Part shown: positions 1-8,466 of the stretch, in pieces
Position numbering within the stretch: the first letter of the stretch is position 1
Layout of the letters: each line of letters starts with the position of its first letter
Origin: SLNP01 sp964446435
GTDB lineage: Bacteria; Bacteroidota; Bacteroidia; Bacteroidales; VadinHA17
Length of the DNA: 21,521 nt
Assembly (NCBI GenBank): GCA_964446435.1
Contig: CAYUOS010000048.1
Coordinates: forward strand, 1-21,521
Reading direction: 5' to 3'
The notes under the pieces: model-generated
What the model was told of the DNA's origin: nothing
What the model saw: the letters and a program-made list of their open reading frames with translations, nothing else
The model's database searches: none
Made by a program: the position numbers and the translations under genes

Positions 1-35
1 GATTTTCTATATTTGTATATCTTATTTTTCTATGA

Positions 36-70
36 CCTCCGGCGGAGACTCACCGAGTCGAAGCCGGAGG
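36..70 (+). terminator. Nested hairpin, possible terminator at window edge
   Basis: An outer 8-bp stem (CCTCCGGC at 36-43 with GCCGGAGG at 63-70) encloses an inner 5-bp stem (GACTC 47-51 with GAGTC 55-59); the two are separated by symmetric 3-nt internal loops. On the plus strand it is followed by ATTTGTTTT, a weak U-tract, so it could end a plus-strand transcript from outside the window. On the minus strand no U-run follows. I see no gene in 1-253. The rest of that stretch is AT-rich sequence downstream of the HTH gene. Confidence 0.45.
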
Positions 71-253
71 ATTTGTTTTATCAGCTCACGGTTACCTCCG
101 TTCTATATGTGGTCATGCAAACTCATTTCAGGCGGCGATATACATGACCGGTAAGACATTTTGTTTCTTGTTATCGGTACAAACATAAATCATGATACTG
201 TCAAAAATTGTCAGTGGGAAAAAAAAGTTGCATTTACCAGCAAACTATTTCTG

Positions 254-550
254 TCAAAATAGTATACAGCCTTCATTCTTACCCTCTTCTTCAGTGTTAC
301 CATTTCCTCTGATCAGTTTCATGTCCTCCCGGGAAATCTCCTGTAAGCCTGTAGGTAACAGTATATATGAAGAATGCTCTCTTGAATAATCAAGACAGAC
401 TCCAATCCGCCTTGCTTTCTCGATAATCCTGTAAAGGGTTCTGATGTCAACATTAAGCCTCTCTGCCAGTTCATCAGGATTGCCGGTTCCTCTTATCCTT
501 GCGAGAAAAACAATTCGGTCTATCTTTAAAAATATCTCTTCAAATGTCAT
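254..550 (-). CDS. Small helix-turn-helix protein at the end of the RiPP operon
   Basis: A 98-residue protein. Residues about 20-62 read as a winged-helix/HTH DNA-binding fold: a helix leading into DELAERLNVDIRTLYRIIEK, which has the pattern of a DeoR/HTH_11-type helix-turn-helix, then a wing-like strand (SSYILL). The C-terminal 25 residues are polar and probably disordered. It lies 20 bp after the HlyD gene on the same strand and is the last gene of the cluster, so it may be an autoregulator of peptide production. That role is inferred from position; the target DNA is unknown. An AAAGGAA sequence lies roughly 13-19 bp before the start codon. It could also be an unrelated bystander regulator. 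Confidence 0.75.
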   Translation of the reverse strand: MTFEEIFLKIDRIVFLARIRGTGNPDELAERLNVDIRTLYRIIEKARRIGVCLDYSREHSSYILLPTGLQEISREDMKLIRGNGNTEEEGKNEGCILF

Positions 551-570
551 ATAGACGCTTGCTGATTCCT

Positions 571-1866
571 TTATTCAAAATTCGCTCTCACCTTCTTTCC
601 ATCAGGCTCCAGCAACTTTTGAAATAGTCTACCCCTTTTTACTATAACCTCTGCTGTTCCTTCAAGCCCGTAAAACACTCCAAATCTCTCATTCAGATTA
701 GCGATATCCTCCTTCAAATCAATGGCAACCCTGAAGAGCCCGTTTAAACCAACATTCCCGACACTGCTCACCATCCCCTCAATGTAGTTACCACCGTCTG
801 ATTCGTACCCCGGCAGCCTCAATCTGACATTCATACCTTCCCTTATTAGAACGGCCTCTTCTCCCCGTGCTGTTGCAATGCATTTTATGGCCGAAACTTC
901 CGGCGGAACCACAAGTCCTATTACTGTTCCGGATTCCAGGCGCATATGCCGGCTCAAATCCTCATTAAAATAGACTCTGCCACATACCGGTGAAGCAAGC
1001 AGATTGTCCGACTTCCAAGTCTCCAGACGAGTTTTTATCTTATCAAGCATGCCCCCAAGTCTTATCTTCGAAGCTACCAACTCATCCGACGCCATTATCT
1101 CTATCTCTCTCTTCTCCTGACCCAGTTGTAGCAACAGAAGTTCCAGGCTCCTTAGTCTATCATTGTAGTCGTAGAATGCTGACTTTGCATTGAGATATTG
1201 CCTGCGCGATACTTCGAGCTCATCAAGCGAACTCATTTTCCATGAATACAAAGTCGAATCGCGCGCGGTTTTATCTGAGATCAGTGCCATCTCCTCTACC
1301 CTTAGCGAATACTGCTTTCTTGTATCCTCGAGTAATTCCTTTGTCATTGAAATTCGCTCGTTCAGAAGCCCAATCCTCTCAGTTTGTAAAGAATTCACAG
1401 ACAGAAGGCTTAGCGACCTAAGTTCGGAAAGTAACTCGGAGTAATCAAGATTAAACTGCCCTGACAATCTTATTCGCCTTTCTGGTACCCCGGGTATTCT
1501 TGACCCGGTCACCTCCCTAAGGCTGTCAATCAACTTTTCAAATACAAGTATCTCATCAATGTTCTCGGCACCCCGCAAGTATAGTATATAATCACCGGTC
1601 TCCACGATGTCTCCCTCCTCAACACACACTGTATCAATAAAACCACCTGCTCTTAATACAAGGGGAACCGGATGATCAATTGGCATTAGCTTAACAGGCA
1701 GGATGATCTTCTCCGAATGTGGTAAGAAATAGCTTCCTCCAAATATCAGCAGCAGAACCAGCATAAGCATAAGCACACCGCTTCTGATTAGCCAGTGTGG
1801 TATCTGCTCCATAATATCCGACAACTCTTCACTCCGTACCAGCAATATCTTCTTTTCGTCGTCCAT
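571..1866 (-). CDS. HlyD-family membrane fusion (adaptor) protein
   Basis: A 431-residue inner-membrane-anchored periplasmic adaptor for the neighbouring C39 ABC exporter. It has a short cytoplasmic N-terminus, one membrane helix at about residues 29-47, a first half-lipoyl segment (VPLVLRAGGFIDTVCVEEGD, about 67-86, continuing to LYL near 97), and a long heptad-rich hairpin from about 145 to 285. The second lipoyl half begins at LASPVCGRV (about 290) and a beta-barrel region follows to the end. This is the usual type I secretion or bacteriocin export adaptor layout, at normal length. The gene starts 6 bp after the transporter stop, so the two are surely co-transcribed. No outer-membrane partner is encoded in the cluster, so a TolC-like channel elsewhere is likely needed (inference). 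Confidence 0.9.
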   Translation of the reverse strand: MDDEKKILLVRSEELSDIMEQIPHWLIRSGVLMLMLVLLLIFGGSYFLPHSEKIILPVKLMPIDHPVPLVLRAGGFIDTVCVEEGDIVETGDYILYLRGAENIDEILVFEKLIDSLREVTGSRIPGVPERRIRLSGQFNLDYSELLSELRSLSLLSVNSLQTERIGLLNERISMTKELLEDTRKQYSLRVEEMALISDKTARDSTLYSWKMSSLDELEVSRRQYLNAKSAFYDYNDRLRSLELLLLQLGQEKREIEIMASDELVASKIRLGGMLDKIKTRLETWKSDNLLASPVCGRVYFNEDLSRHMRLESGTVIGLVVPPEVSAIKCIATARGEEAVLIREGMNVRLRLPGYESDGGNYIEGMVSSVGNVGLNGLFRVAIDLKEDIANLNERFGVFYGLEGTAEVIVKRGRLFQKLLEPDGKKVRANFE

Positions 1867-1872
1867 ATCCTT

Positions 1873-4077
1873 CTAATTGCCAAGTTCAAGCTGGTCTTTG
1901 ACAAGTTTGTAATAAAGACCTTGCTTCTTCACAAGGGTTTTATGGTCACCCTGTTCAACTACCCTCCCTCTGTCAAGTACAACAATGGTATCTGCATTCT
2001 TGACCGTACTCAGCCTGTGTGCTACCACCACTACTGTCCGGCCCTTAAAAAACTTTGTGAGATTACCCATAATAATCTTCTCATTTTCAGCATCCAGAGA
2101 GTTTGTAGCCTCATCAAGAAAGAGAAAATCAGGATTCTTATATACTGCCCTTGCCAATAATAGCCTTTGTTTCTGACCGGTGCTCAGTCCGTGGCCATCT
2201 ACCCCGATACGGGTATTGAAGCCTAGTGGAAGACTTATCACGAAATCCCTGATGTTTGCTGTTACTGAAGCACTCTCAAGCTGCTCCTTGTCCGACCTCT
2301 CATCGGTTACGGTAATGTTGCCTTCTATCGTATCTGAGAAGATATAGCCCTCCTGCATCACAACACCACACTTTGATCTCCACGCAGAGGGACGCAGATG
2401 CTTAAGGGGTACCCCTCCTATCTCAATAGAGCCTTCCTCTGTATCGTAAAACCCAAGTAAAAGCTTTATTAGTGTAGTCTTCCCGCTACCACTCAATCCG
2501 ACAATGGCAGTAGTCCTTCCAGATGGTATTTCAAAATTCAGATCATCCAGCACCTTATCGGAGTGCGGTCCTTCATACCTGAAAGACAATTCCTTAACAG
2601 AAATAGATGCCCCCTCCGGAATATCCGAAACGTAACCTTTCTCGTCGCTCTCCTCATCCTCACGGTTATGTATCTCGCCTAGTCTTTCAACGCTTATCCT
2701 TGCGTCCTGTGCAGCCTGAATAAAACCAATAAACTGATGCACCGGAGAATTTAGCTGCCCGATAATATACTGGATGGCCATCATCATACCGAGGGTCATC
2801 TCTCCTGTTATTACAGCCCTTGCGGAAAAATAACTGATCAGGATATCCTTGAACTGATTAATGAGTGTTGCCCCTATCTGCTGATTCTGACTAAGGGCAA
2901 GACTCTTTATGCTGATTTTATACAGTCGCGCCTGTATTCTCTCCCACTCCCATCTTTTCTGTTTCTCACAACCGTTTAGTTTAATCTCCTGCATTCCTGC
3001 CACCAGCTGAACAATATTGCTCTGGTTGGCTGAGGATTGCTGGAACCTTTTATAGTCCAGCTCCTTTCGTCTTTTCAGGAAGAGGATAACCCACAGAACA
3101 TAAAAGGTGCTTCCTGCAAAGAATACCCCCAGGATACCCGGATGGTAGCCTGCCATTATAATGCTGTACATAATCAGGGTGAATACCGCAAAAACCATGC
3201 TTATCAGTGTCCCTGTAATGAATGACTGAATCCTCGAATGGTCGCCAATTCTCTGCATAATATCACCCGTAAGCTTAATATCAAAGAATGATATAGGAAG
3301 GCGCATCAGCTTCATAAGAAAATCGGAAATAAGTGAGATACTGATACGCGTCGTTACATGTAGATTGATCCAGTTCCTGATCAGTCCGTTTACAGTCTGC
3401 CCGAGTGTCAGTATCGTCTGGGCAATAAGAATCAGCAGAACAAATGAAAGATCACGGTTCTCAATTCCGAAATCAACCAGAGATCGTGTAAGAAATGGAA
3501 ATAAAAGGCTAAGGAGGCTGCCCGCGAGAATACTTAGTCCCAACTGAACCAGCAGTTTTGTGTAGGGTCTAAGATATCCGAGAAGAAACCGCGGAGAAAA
3601 CTTTTTTCCGTCATCATGATCATCACTATAAAAAGCGGGCGTTGGTTCAAGAAGAAGAACAACCCCTCCCCTGAAATTGGTATCCTTTACACTGGTCCAT
3701 GACTCAAGAAACTCCTCCTCACTGTATTTTAAATGACCCTTGGCCGGATCTGCAAGATGAACTGTTGTTCTATTCCTACCCCTATTTGAGATTTTCCAGA
3801 CAACAACGAAATGACGCTGGTTCCAGTGCACTATACAGGGTAGCGTGGCCTCATCACGCAACTGTTCCCATGTGAGTTTCATACCTCTGGTGCGGAAGCC
3901 GATGCTTTCGGCTGCGTCGCTTATTCCCAGCAACGACACCCCTTCACGGGAAATAAAGGAACGCTGTCGCAGAAAGCTTAGAGAATAGTCTTTACCGTAA
4001 AACCCGGCAATCATCCTCAGGCACGACGGCCCGCAGTCCATGGCATCAAGCTGCCTGTAGAATGGGAATCTGCCCAT
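1873..4077 (-). CDS. C39 peptidase-containing ABC exporter (double-glycine leader processing)
   Basis: A 734-residue fusion of an N-terminal cysteine peptidase, a six-helix membrane domain and a C-terminal ATPase. It cleaves leader peptides after a Gly-Gly motif and exports the mature peptide. The C39 domain (1-145) has Q9 for the oxyanion hole and the triad C15 (in DCGPSC), H89 and D110, so it should be active. Membrane helices lie between about 173 and 445. The ATPase has Walker A GLSGSGKTT (527-535), signature LSTGQ (631-635, T in place of the usual second G), Walker B FLFLDE with E656, and H-loop H687. It lies 1 bp after the pseudo-radical-SAM gene and 6 bp before the HlyD gene. The precursor at 8042-8323 has a matching GG leader and is the obvious substrate. 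Confidence 0.95.
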   Translation of the reverse strand: MGRFPFYRQLDAMDCGPSCLRMIAGFYGKDYSLSFLRQRSFISREGVSLLGISDAAESIGFRTRGMKLTWEQLRDEATLPCIVHWNQRHFVVVWKISNRGRNRTTVHLADPAKGHLKYSEEEFLESWTSVKDTNFRGGVVLLLEPTPAFYSDDHDDGKKFSPRFLLGYLRPYTKLLVQLGLSILAGSLLSLLFPFLTRSLVDFGIENRDLSFVLLILIAQTILTLGQTVNGLIRNWINLHVTTRISISLISDFLMKLMRLPISFFDIKLTGDIMQRIGDHSRIQSFITGTLISMVFAVFTLIMYSIIMAGYHPGILGVFFAGSTFYVLWVILFLKRRKELDYKRFQQSSANQSNIVQLVAGMQEIKLNGCEKQKRWEWERIQARLYKISIKSLALSQNQQIGATLINQFKDILISYFSARAVITGEMTLGMMMAIQYIIGQLNSPVHQFIGFIQAAQDARISVERLGEIHNREDEESDEKGYVSDIPEGASISVKELSFRYEGPHSDKVLDDLNFEIPSGRTTAIVGLSGSGKTTLIKLLLGFYDTEEGSIEIGGVPLKHLRPSAWRSKCGVVMQEGYIFSDTIEGNITVTDERSDKEQLESASVTANIRDFVISLPLGFNTRIGVDGHGLSTGQKQRLLLARAVYKNPDFLFLDEATNSLDAENEKIIMGNLTKFFKGRTVVVVAHRLSTVKNADTIVVLDRGRVVEQGDHKTLVKKQGLYYKLVKDQLELGN

Positions 4078-4078
4078 T

Positions 4079-5335
4079 TTATACGGATTTCGTCATTTCA
4101 CCAATAAGGCACAGATCAGGCCGGCCTATTACTAGCTCATAACCCGAAGGGCTTGGACACAACCATCGATAGAGGCATTCTGTACAGGGCTTCTCATCCC
4201 GAATCCTTCTCCACGATTTACCGCTGAATAGCTCCCTGTAAAGGACCTCTTTAAGACTCTCATCCAACTTGCCGATCGGAGGATGATTTAAGTTGGCATA
4301 AAACCGACCGTCAGGCATCAGTGATACTTTTCCGAAGTCAAATGTATTCACCGCCTGGTGTGCAAAAATCTCCCTTTTTGTTAAGCCTGATTCCAACAGG
4401 TCGGCCGGCTGTATAAAAACATGCTCTATGAAAAAATCAAGGTTTTCACCTGTAAATAAAGGAACAAATTGAGCCTCAACAGGAGAACCCAGGGACTCAA
4501 TAATTCCGGCAGCCATTTCATAATCGCTTTCTCCACTGATTATAAACCGCCATGTCGCCTCCGGAAAATCACAAATAACATCGTCAATACTCCTCCCGCT
4601 GCCCTCAGAATTTGCGACCGGATCAACAATAATGATAAGTCCAAAGCTGCCCTTGCATAGCCTGCTTATTACTTTGGCTGATTGATCCTTCAAATCCGCA
4701 ATCCTGCACCAGAGAGTTCTTGTAGCATTTAAACGGCTCAGGCTGTCGACAATTTCGATAATTGATTCAATACCTGAGAAATCAGACGCCAGAAGATTAA
4801 CTGATCTCAGACCGTTTGAACCGGAAGCTGCTTCAAGCTGCTTCAGAAGTATGTTACTGTTAAGTGATTCATTTGTTACAGGAGGGTAAATAAACTGCCT
4901 GTTCCAGCCTCTCTTTTTCTTATCTCCAATCCCATTGAAACAGATTGTCACTTCAAAGAGATCAAGCATAATCTTATCGTCCCTGTAGGTACCTGATATT
5001 TTGCTTTGCCGTTCAACACTGCGCTGTACATTTAACTTGGGAAACATCACTACAGGCTTTGGATTCCCCTCAACCCTTTCACAAATACCCCCGCAGCCTG
5101 TCTTTACAACCTTATCAATAAAAGCACCGGTAAGCTTGTCTCTCACCTCAACCGGTATCACTTCAGAACAATACATTTGCTCAGGATTAATAAGCCTCTC
5201 AATGATAGAAGACAAAACCTGACTTAGAGGTATCAGAAATCCATTTCCCTTACCTGAATTAAAAACAAGCGCCTCATCACTGTTCTTCCAGATAAATGTC
5301 TCCGGATTTAACCACAACCAGAATTCCTTTTCCAT
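4079..5335 (-). CDS. Pseudo-radical-SAM protein of the GG-Bacteroidales RiPP system
   Basis: A 418-residue protein. Its size and C-terminal cysteine cluster (C384, C387, C393, C409) resemble a radical-SAM/SPASM enzyme, but the CxxxCxxC loop that would hold the catalytic iron-sulfur cluster is absent. The strand where it should occur, near residue 128, reads FEVTICFNGIGDKKKRG and has a single cysteine. A SPASM-like strand (SLMPDGRFYANLNHPPIG) lacks the usual cysteine. Such proteins are known to accompany the maturase of GG-Bacteroidales peptides (the TIGR04150-type family as I recall it). It sits 6 bp after the maturase gene, so the two probably form a heterodimer in which this subunit binds or positions the precursor. 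That role is inference; the family assignment is from pattern and context. Confidence 0.85.
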   Translation of the reverse strand: MEKEFWLWLNPETFIWKNSDEALVFNSGKGNGFLIPLSQVLSSIIERLINPEQMYCSEVIPVEVRDKLTGAFIDKVVKTGCGGICERVEGNPKPVVMFPKLNVQRSVERQSKISGTYRDDKIMLDLFEVTICFNGIGDKKKRGWNRQFIYPPVTNESLNSNILLKQLEAASGSNGLRSVNLLASDFSGIESIIEIVDSLSRLNATRTLWCRIADLKDQSAKVISRLCKGSFGLIIIVDPVANSEGSGRSIDDVICDFPEATWRFIISGESDYEMAAGIIESLGSPVEAQFVPLFTGENLDFFIEHVFIQPADLLESGLTKREIFAHQAVNTFDFGKVSLMPDGRFYANLNHPPIGKLDESLKEVLYRELFSGKSWRRIRDEKPCTECLYRWLCPSPSGYELVIGRPDLCLIGEMTKSV

Positions 5336-5341
5336 ATAATT

Positions 5342-6673
5342 CTAATAAAAGGTTGCTTCTTCAGTTATCTTGTTATAATATTCAGGATTCTTCTCAAGCA
5401 TTCTCATAAAGCCGGAAGCATAACGATTGAATCTCTCCCTGTCCATATAACCATGACAAACAGGGTGATCCTCTTCGAGGTCATCAAGCTGAAAAATACA
5501 TTGTATGCATGACTTCCGGATAGAGCACGAATTGCACATCGGGATAAACTTTTGGTAGTAGTTATTGTACCTCTCAGCGATCTCTGTGAAATCAAGATGA
5601 ACCCCTTCATCGGTCACCTCCCCAAGAGCGTATTTATGGCTAATCCTCTCACAAGGCAGTATCTTCCCATTGACTGTCACAAACATTTTACGGCTGAATG
5701 GAAAACAGGTCCCGGTTAGTAGCTTGAACTTTTCCCCTCCTGAATTCAGAAGGTCGCCATATCGTTGAAAAGTATTACCGCTATAGTTCATTATAAACAA
5801 AGCTAGGCTCCTAATATCAGGGCTGCCGGTAAACAGATCTTCATTTATCCGCTCATAGTTTTCTGACTGATGCAGGCTCTCATAAACATTCCTGTATGTT
5901 TTTAGAAACTCCTCTCTCTTTCCCGAAATAATCCCTGTGGTGTTTAACTCTGACAACATCGGTTTCTTATCGAATTCCTCCTGAAAGAATCTATAAACAT
6001 CCTCAACCGAATTCCGGTTATGAATAACCGTATTGAAATTGACGTTATCGTGGAAATATTCGGGATACTCATTTCTCAACGCCTCAATATTTCTAATGAC
6101 CGTATCAAACGAGTTAATTCCTGTTTTGGTAATTCTGTAACTATGATTATCCCTGCTGCCATCGAGACTGATAAGAAGTTTGAACCCTTTATCAACCAGA
6201 TATTTCATATACCTCTCAAGAAGAATGGCATTGGTGGTCATGGAGTAAATAAAAGAAACTCCTTTGGTGTTGATTGATGAGACATAATCGACTACCTGCT
6301 TAATAAGCCTCATATTCAGCAGTGGCTCACCTCCATAGAAACTTATATACATGGTTGTGGCCAGTGAGACATTTTTATCCTGCAGCCAGATATCTGAAAG
6401 ATAATCGATTATTCGACGGGCGGTACTGAATGACATTTTCTTATTCACCCGGCTGTCGTAACCACCATAAAAAGAGCCATAGCCGCAGTAAGTGCAATTG
6501 AGATTACACGCGTCAGTAACCTCAAATGTAAGCTGGTGGAGGTTTCGAATCTGATTCAATATTTGCACCCCAGACACTCTGGCCAATGCTCTTTTTGACA
6601 ATACTCTCATGTAATCCATATTATAACAACTTACGGGGATATGAGATTCTAAATTCTTTAATGATCTTAACAT
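5342..6673 (-). CDS. Radical SAM/SPASM peptide maturase, GG-Bacteroidales type
   Basis: A 443-residue radical-SAM enzyme. The SAM-binding 4Fe-4S motif is C56-x3-C60-x2-C63 (ACNLNCTYC), followed by GGEP at 114-117 for SAM binding. The C-terminal SPASM region carries C323, C341, C380, C383, C389, C392 and C406, enough for two auxiliary clusters. Enzymes of this type crosslink or otherwise modify side chains of ribosomal peptides in the cytoplasm; which bond this one forms cannot be read from the sequence. Its partner is the pseudo-enzyme 6 bp downstream, and its likely substrate is the double-glycine precursor encoded two genes upstream. The family matches the GG-Bacteroidales maturase group (TIGR04148 as I recall). 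Start choice: the ATG at 6673 lies 6 bp after the propeller gene, and no better in-frame start is seen. Confidence 0.93.
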   Translation of the reverse strand: MLRSLKNLESHIPVSCYNMDYMRVLSKRALARVSGVQILNQIRNLHQLTFEVTDACNLNCTYCGYGSFYGGYDSRVNKKMSFSTARRIIDYLSDIWLQDKNVSLATTMYISFYGGEPLLNMRLIKQVVDYVSSINTKGVSFIYSMTTNAILLERYMKYLVDKGFKLLISLDGSRDNHSYRITKTGINSFDTVIRNIEALRNEYPEYFHDNVNFNTVIHNRNSVEDVYRFFQEEFDKKPMLSELNTTGIISGKREEFLKTYRNVYESLHQSENYERINEDLFTGSPDIRSLALFIMNYSGNTFQRYGDLLNSGGEKFKLLTGTCFPFSRKMFVTVNGKILPCERISHKYALGEVTDEGVHLDFTEIAERYNNYYQKFIPMCNSCSIRKSCIQCIFQLDDLEEDHPVCHGYMDRERFNRYASGFMRMLEKNPEYYNKITEEATFY

Positions 6674-6679
6674 CGGGGT

Positions 6680-7972
6680 TTATCTATACTTTTTAAGATG
6701 CACCATAATAATAACCGGATTTGAATCGTCAGTGAGACTCTCTGCAACTTTAATTCTTTCATTGGCAAAGGGGGCAGCCAATGCCTGTTCTGTCTGATAC
6801 TGGTTGGATCCGTATCTTTCTCTAAATTCAGATGAACTATAAGAAGTAATCCATATGTCACCTTCCTTATTAGTCCAATTCGGATAAAAGCTGGGACCTC
6901 CGCTTAAATCATCGGTGAAACCGAAATCATCAAAAAAATATCGTCCATGGATTTTCCCCTTGTGAGTAAATTGCATACTGCTAACATCTGTTGTGGCTTT
7001 TTCATATCTGAAAAGATATCTTATGCCCTCCATGTCCAGATAACGAAACACAAACTTTGGAGTCTCGAAGTATTTTGATAACCCCTCAAAAAAACGTGTG
7101 TTATTTGGAGAAATCTGATATCTCTGGTTATAATCCGGTGAAAACTCTCCTCTGTTTAATATAAAAGCTGGTTTTAGCCCTTCCTCTGTAAGAACAAATG
7201 AGGTGTCATTATTCTGACCGGACATAACTGGTTGTCCGTTGTAGAAAGTAAAATCACTAATGCCAGACTGACTGGAATACCATGTACCTTCAGATGTAAT
7301 AAAGTTTACCCCGGCCAGAAATGGTGAAGGGACTGCATCTATAAGCTGCCCTGATTTATCAAATACCTGATACATTTTCAGGTCCTCAATAATAGACTTC
7401 TGCCCTTTGACAGAGTAACCATAAGGTTGCACTATAATGACTCTGTCTTTTCCTACTTCAAATTGCATTGCATTTTGCGATATTAGTGGTAATTTCCCTT
7501 TAAAATATCCGCTATAATCAAAGACAATGAAATCTCTGGGACCTAACCACCTGAAAACAATAACCTCTTCACATTCAGGATCGATAGAAAAAGACATTGT
7601 GAGATATTCCCCAGGTCCTCTACCAATTTTGCCTACAGTGTTTATAAACGACCCCTCTATGTCGAATCTGTAAATGTATGATGATGTCTGACCCTGTATT
7701 GTACCAACAAATACATTTCTCTTATCTATGTGTACCGGCCCGGCACTCGCTAACAGCACATTTTCATTTGTCTCCAGGCTAATAAATGATATACTATCCG
7801 CAATCTCACTTAGCTTAAACACACAGGCATGACCGATACCTTCTACTATATTGATGACATAGGGGTAGTTAGTGTGGTCTGGGTAGAGCAATACTGTCTC
7901 ACTTTTTCTTTGTTGACAGCCAATGTTTAAAAATACTACTAGGAATAAAATCCTATACAACTGATTTTTCAT
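6680..7972 (-). CDS. Six-bladed beta-propeller lipoprotein
   Basis: A 430-residue protein with an N-terminal signal (hydrophobic 8-18) ending in LNIGC. C19 is the probable lipidated cysteine, although N at -3 is a weak lipobox. The body has repeated beta-strand segments and the motif GKIGRGPGEY (114-123), typical of the Bacteroidota 6-bladed beta-propeller family, whose members often sit in RiPP and polysaccharide loci. It would be anchored in the periplasm or outer membrane. Its role is not established; possible jobs are binding the exported peptide or giving self-protection, both inferred only from its place between precursor and maturase. The gene follows the terminator after the precursor and ends 6 bp before the maturase. 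Confidence 0.82.
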   Translation of the reverse strand: MKNQLYRILFLVVFLNIGCQQRKSETVLLYPDHTNYPYVINIVEGIGHACVFKLSEIADSISFISLETNENVLLASAGPVHIDKRNVFVGTIQGQTSSYIYRFDIEGSFINTVGKIGRGPGEYLTMSFSIDPECEEVIVFRWLGPRDFIVFDYSGYFKGKLPLISQNAMQFEVGKDRVIIVQPYGYSVKGQKSIIEDLKMYQVFDKSGQLIDAVPSPFLAGVNFITSEGTWYSSQSGISDFTFYNGQPVMSGQNNDTSFVLTEEGLKPAFILNRGEFSPDYNQRYQISPNNTRFFEGLSKYFETPKFVFRYLDMEGIRYLFRYEKATTDVSSMQFTHKGKIHGRYFFDDFGFTDDLSGGPSFYPNWTNKEGDIWITSYSSSEFRERYGSNQYQTEQALAAPFANERIKVAESLTDDSNPVIIMVHLKKYR

Positions 7973-7993
7973 TGATATTTAACGCTTTAGATT

Positions 7994-8020
7994 AAAAAGG
8001 AGTCAGCAGATGCTGACTCC
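7994..8020 (-). terminator. Intrinsic terminator between precursor and maturation genes
   Basis: Read on the minus strand, a perfect 10-bp stem (GGAGTCAGCA with TGCTGACTCC, 2-nt gap, so effectively a 9-bp stem with a tetraloop) is followed at once by TTTTT (complement of 7994-7998). It begins 21 bp after the stop codon of the precursor gene. This is a textbook Rho-independent terminator. Partial read-through would produce abundant precursor mRNA and little mRNA for the downstream enzymes and exporter. Confidence 0.88.
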
Positions 8021-8041
8021 TCAGATGAAACATATAGTAGA

Positions 8042-8323
8042 TTAATGTTCAGGGCCAACTGTACAAACGTCTACGCTAGTTACAGAACCGTCCCCATTAT
8101 TCAGAGCACATGCAAGAGTAGGCCCGCATATAGAGTTCTTTCCCTGTAGGGAGTTAGCACCAGCATTAGTTACGATATCCGAACCACCCTCTTCACCCTG
8201 ATAGCAGCAAGCGCAATTGCAACAGTTCGCATAATATGGGTTTCCTCCACGTAAGGAATGTTGTTCCCTTGCATTAAGCTCTTTACCACTTAGGGCAGAC
8301 AAATTAATATTCATCTTTTTCAT
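8042..8323 (-). CDS. Double-glycine RiPP precursor peptide, GG-Bacteroidales family
   Basis: A 93-residue precursor. Leader residues 1-27 have the double-glycine pattern: L16, E20 and L24 at -12, -8 and -4 relative to the cleavage site after G26-G27. The 66-residue core begins NPYYANCCNCACCYQ, with five cysteines at 34, 35, 37, 39 and 40, then a Gly/Asn/Ser-rich stretch (GGSDIVTNAGANSLQG). Three further cysteines lie at 66, 72 and 87. The CC-x-C-x-CC-Y box followed by a GG/N/A-rich tail matches the GG-Bacteroidales natural-product precursor family (TIGR04149 as I recall). All partners needed to mature it are adjacent: maturase and pseudo-enzyme, C39 exporter, and a disulfide oxidase. ATG at 8323 is used; M4 is an alternative start with little effect. 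Confidence 0.9.
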   Translation of the reverse strand: MKKMNINLSALSGKELNAREQHSLRGGNPYYANCCNCACCYQGEEGGSDIVTNAGANSLQGKNSICGPTLACALNNGDGSVTSVDVCTVGPEH

Positions 8324-8420
8324 TTTTAATCATGTTTATTTATAATTACACCGGCATCCTCGCTCCTCCCTGCCAATTAGCTGAGTTAACCGGCTAAAAT
8401 TCTGATTTCGCTCCCTATGA

Positions 8421-8456
8421 CCTGAAGCAGGAGCCGCCTGGAACCCCTGCATCAGG
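8421..8456 (-). other. Hairpin just after the VKOR gene, upstream of the precursor
   Basis: CCTGAAGCAGG (8421-8431) pairs with CCTGCATCAGG (8446-8456) in 10 of 11 positions around a 14-nt loop. It starts about 10 nt after the stop codon of the VKOR gene in transcription order. No U-run follows on the minus strand, so it is not a good intrinsic terminator. A role as mRNA processing or stabilising structure in the 143-bp leader before the precursor is possible. I found no convincing TTG/TAnnTTTG promoter between it and the precursor start. Confidence 0.45.
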
Positions 8457-8466
8457 ATTTATACCT

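Noticed and set aside
4079..5335. Second active radical-SAM enzyme
   Set aside because: No CxxxCxxC motif is present anywhere in the first 200 residues.
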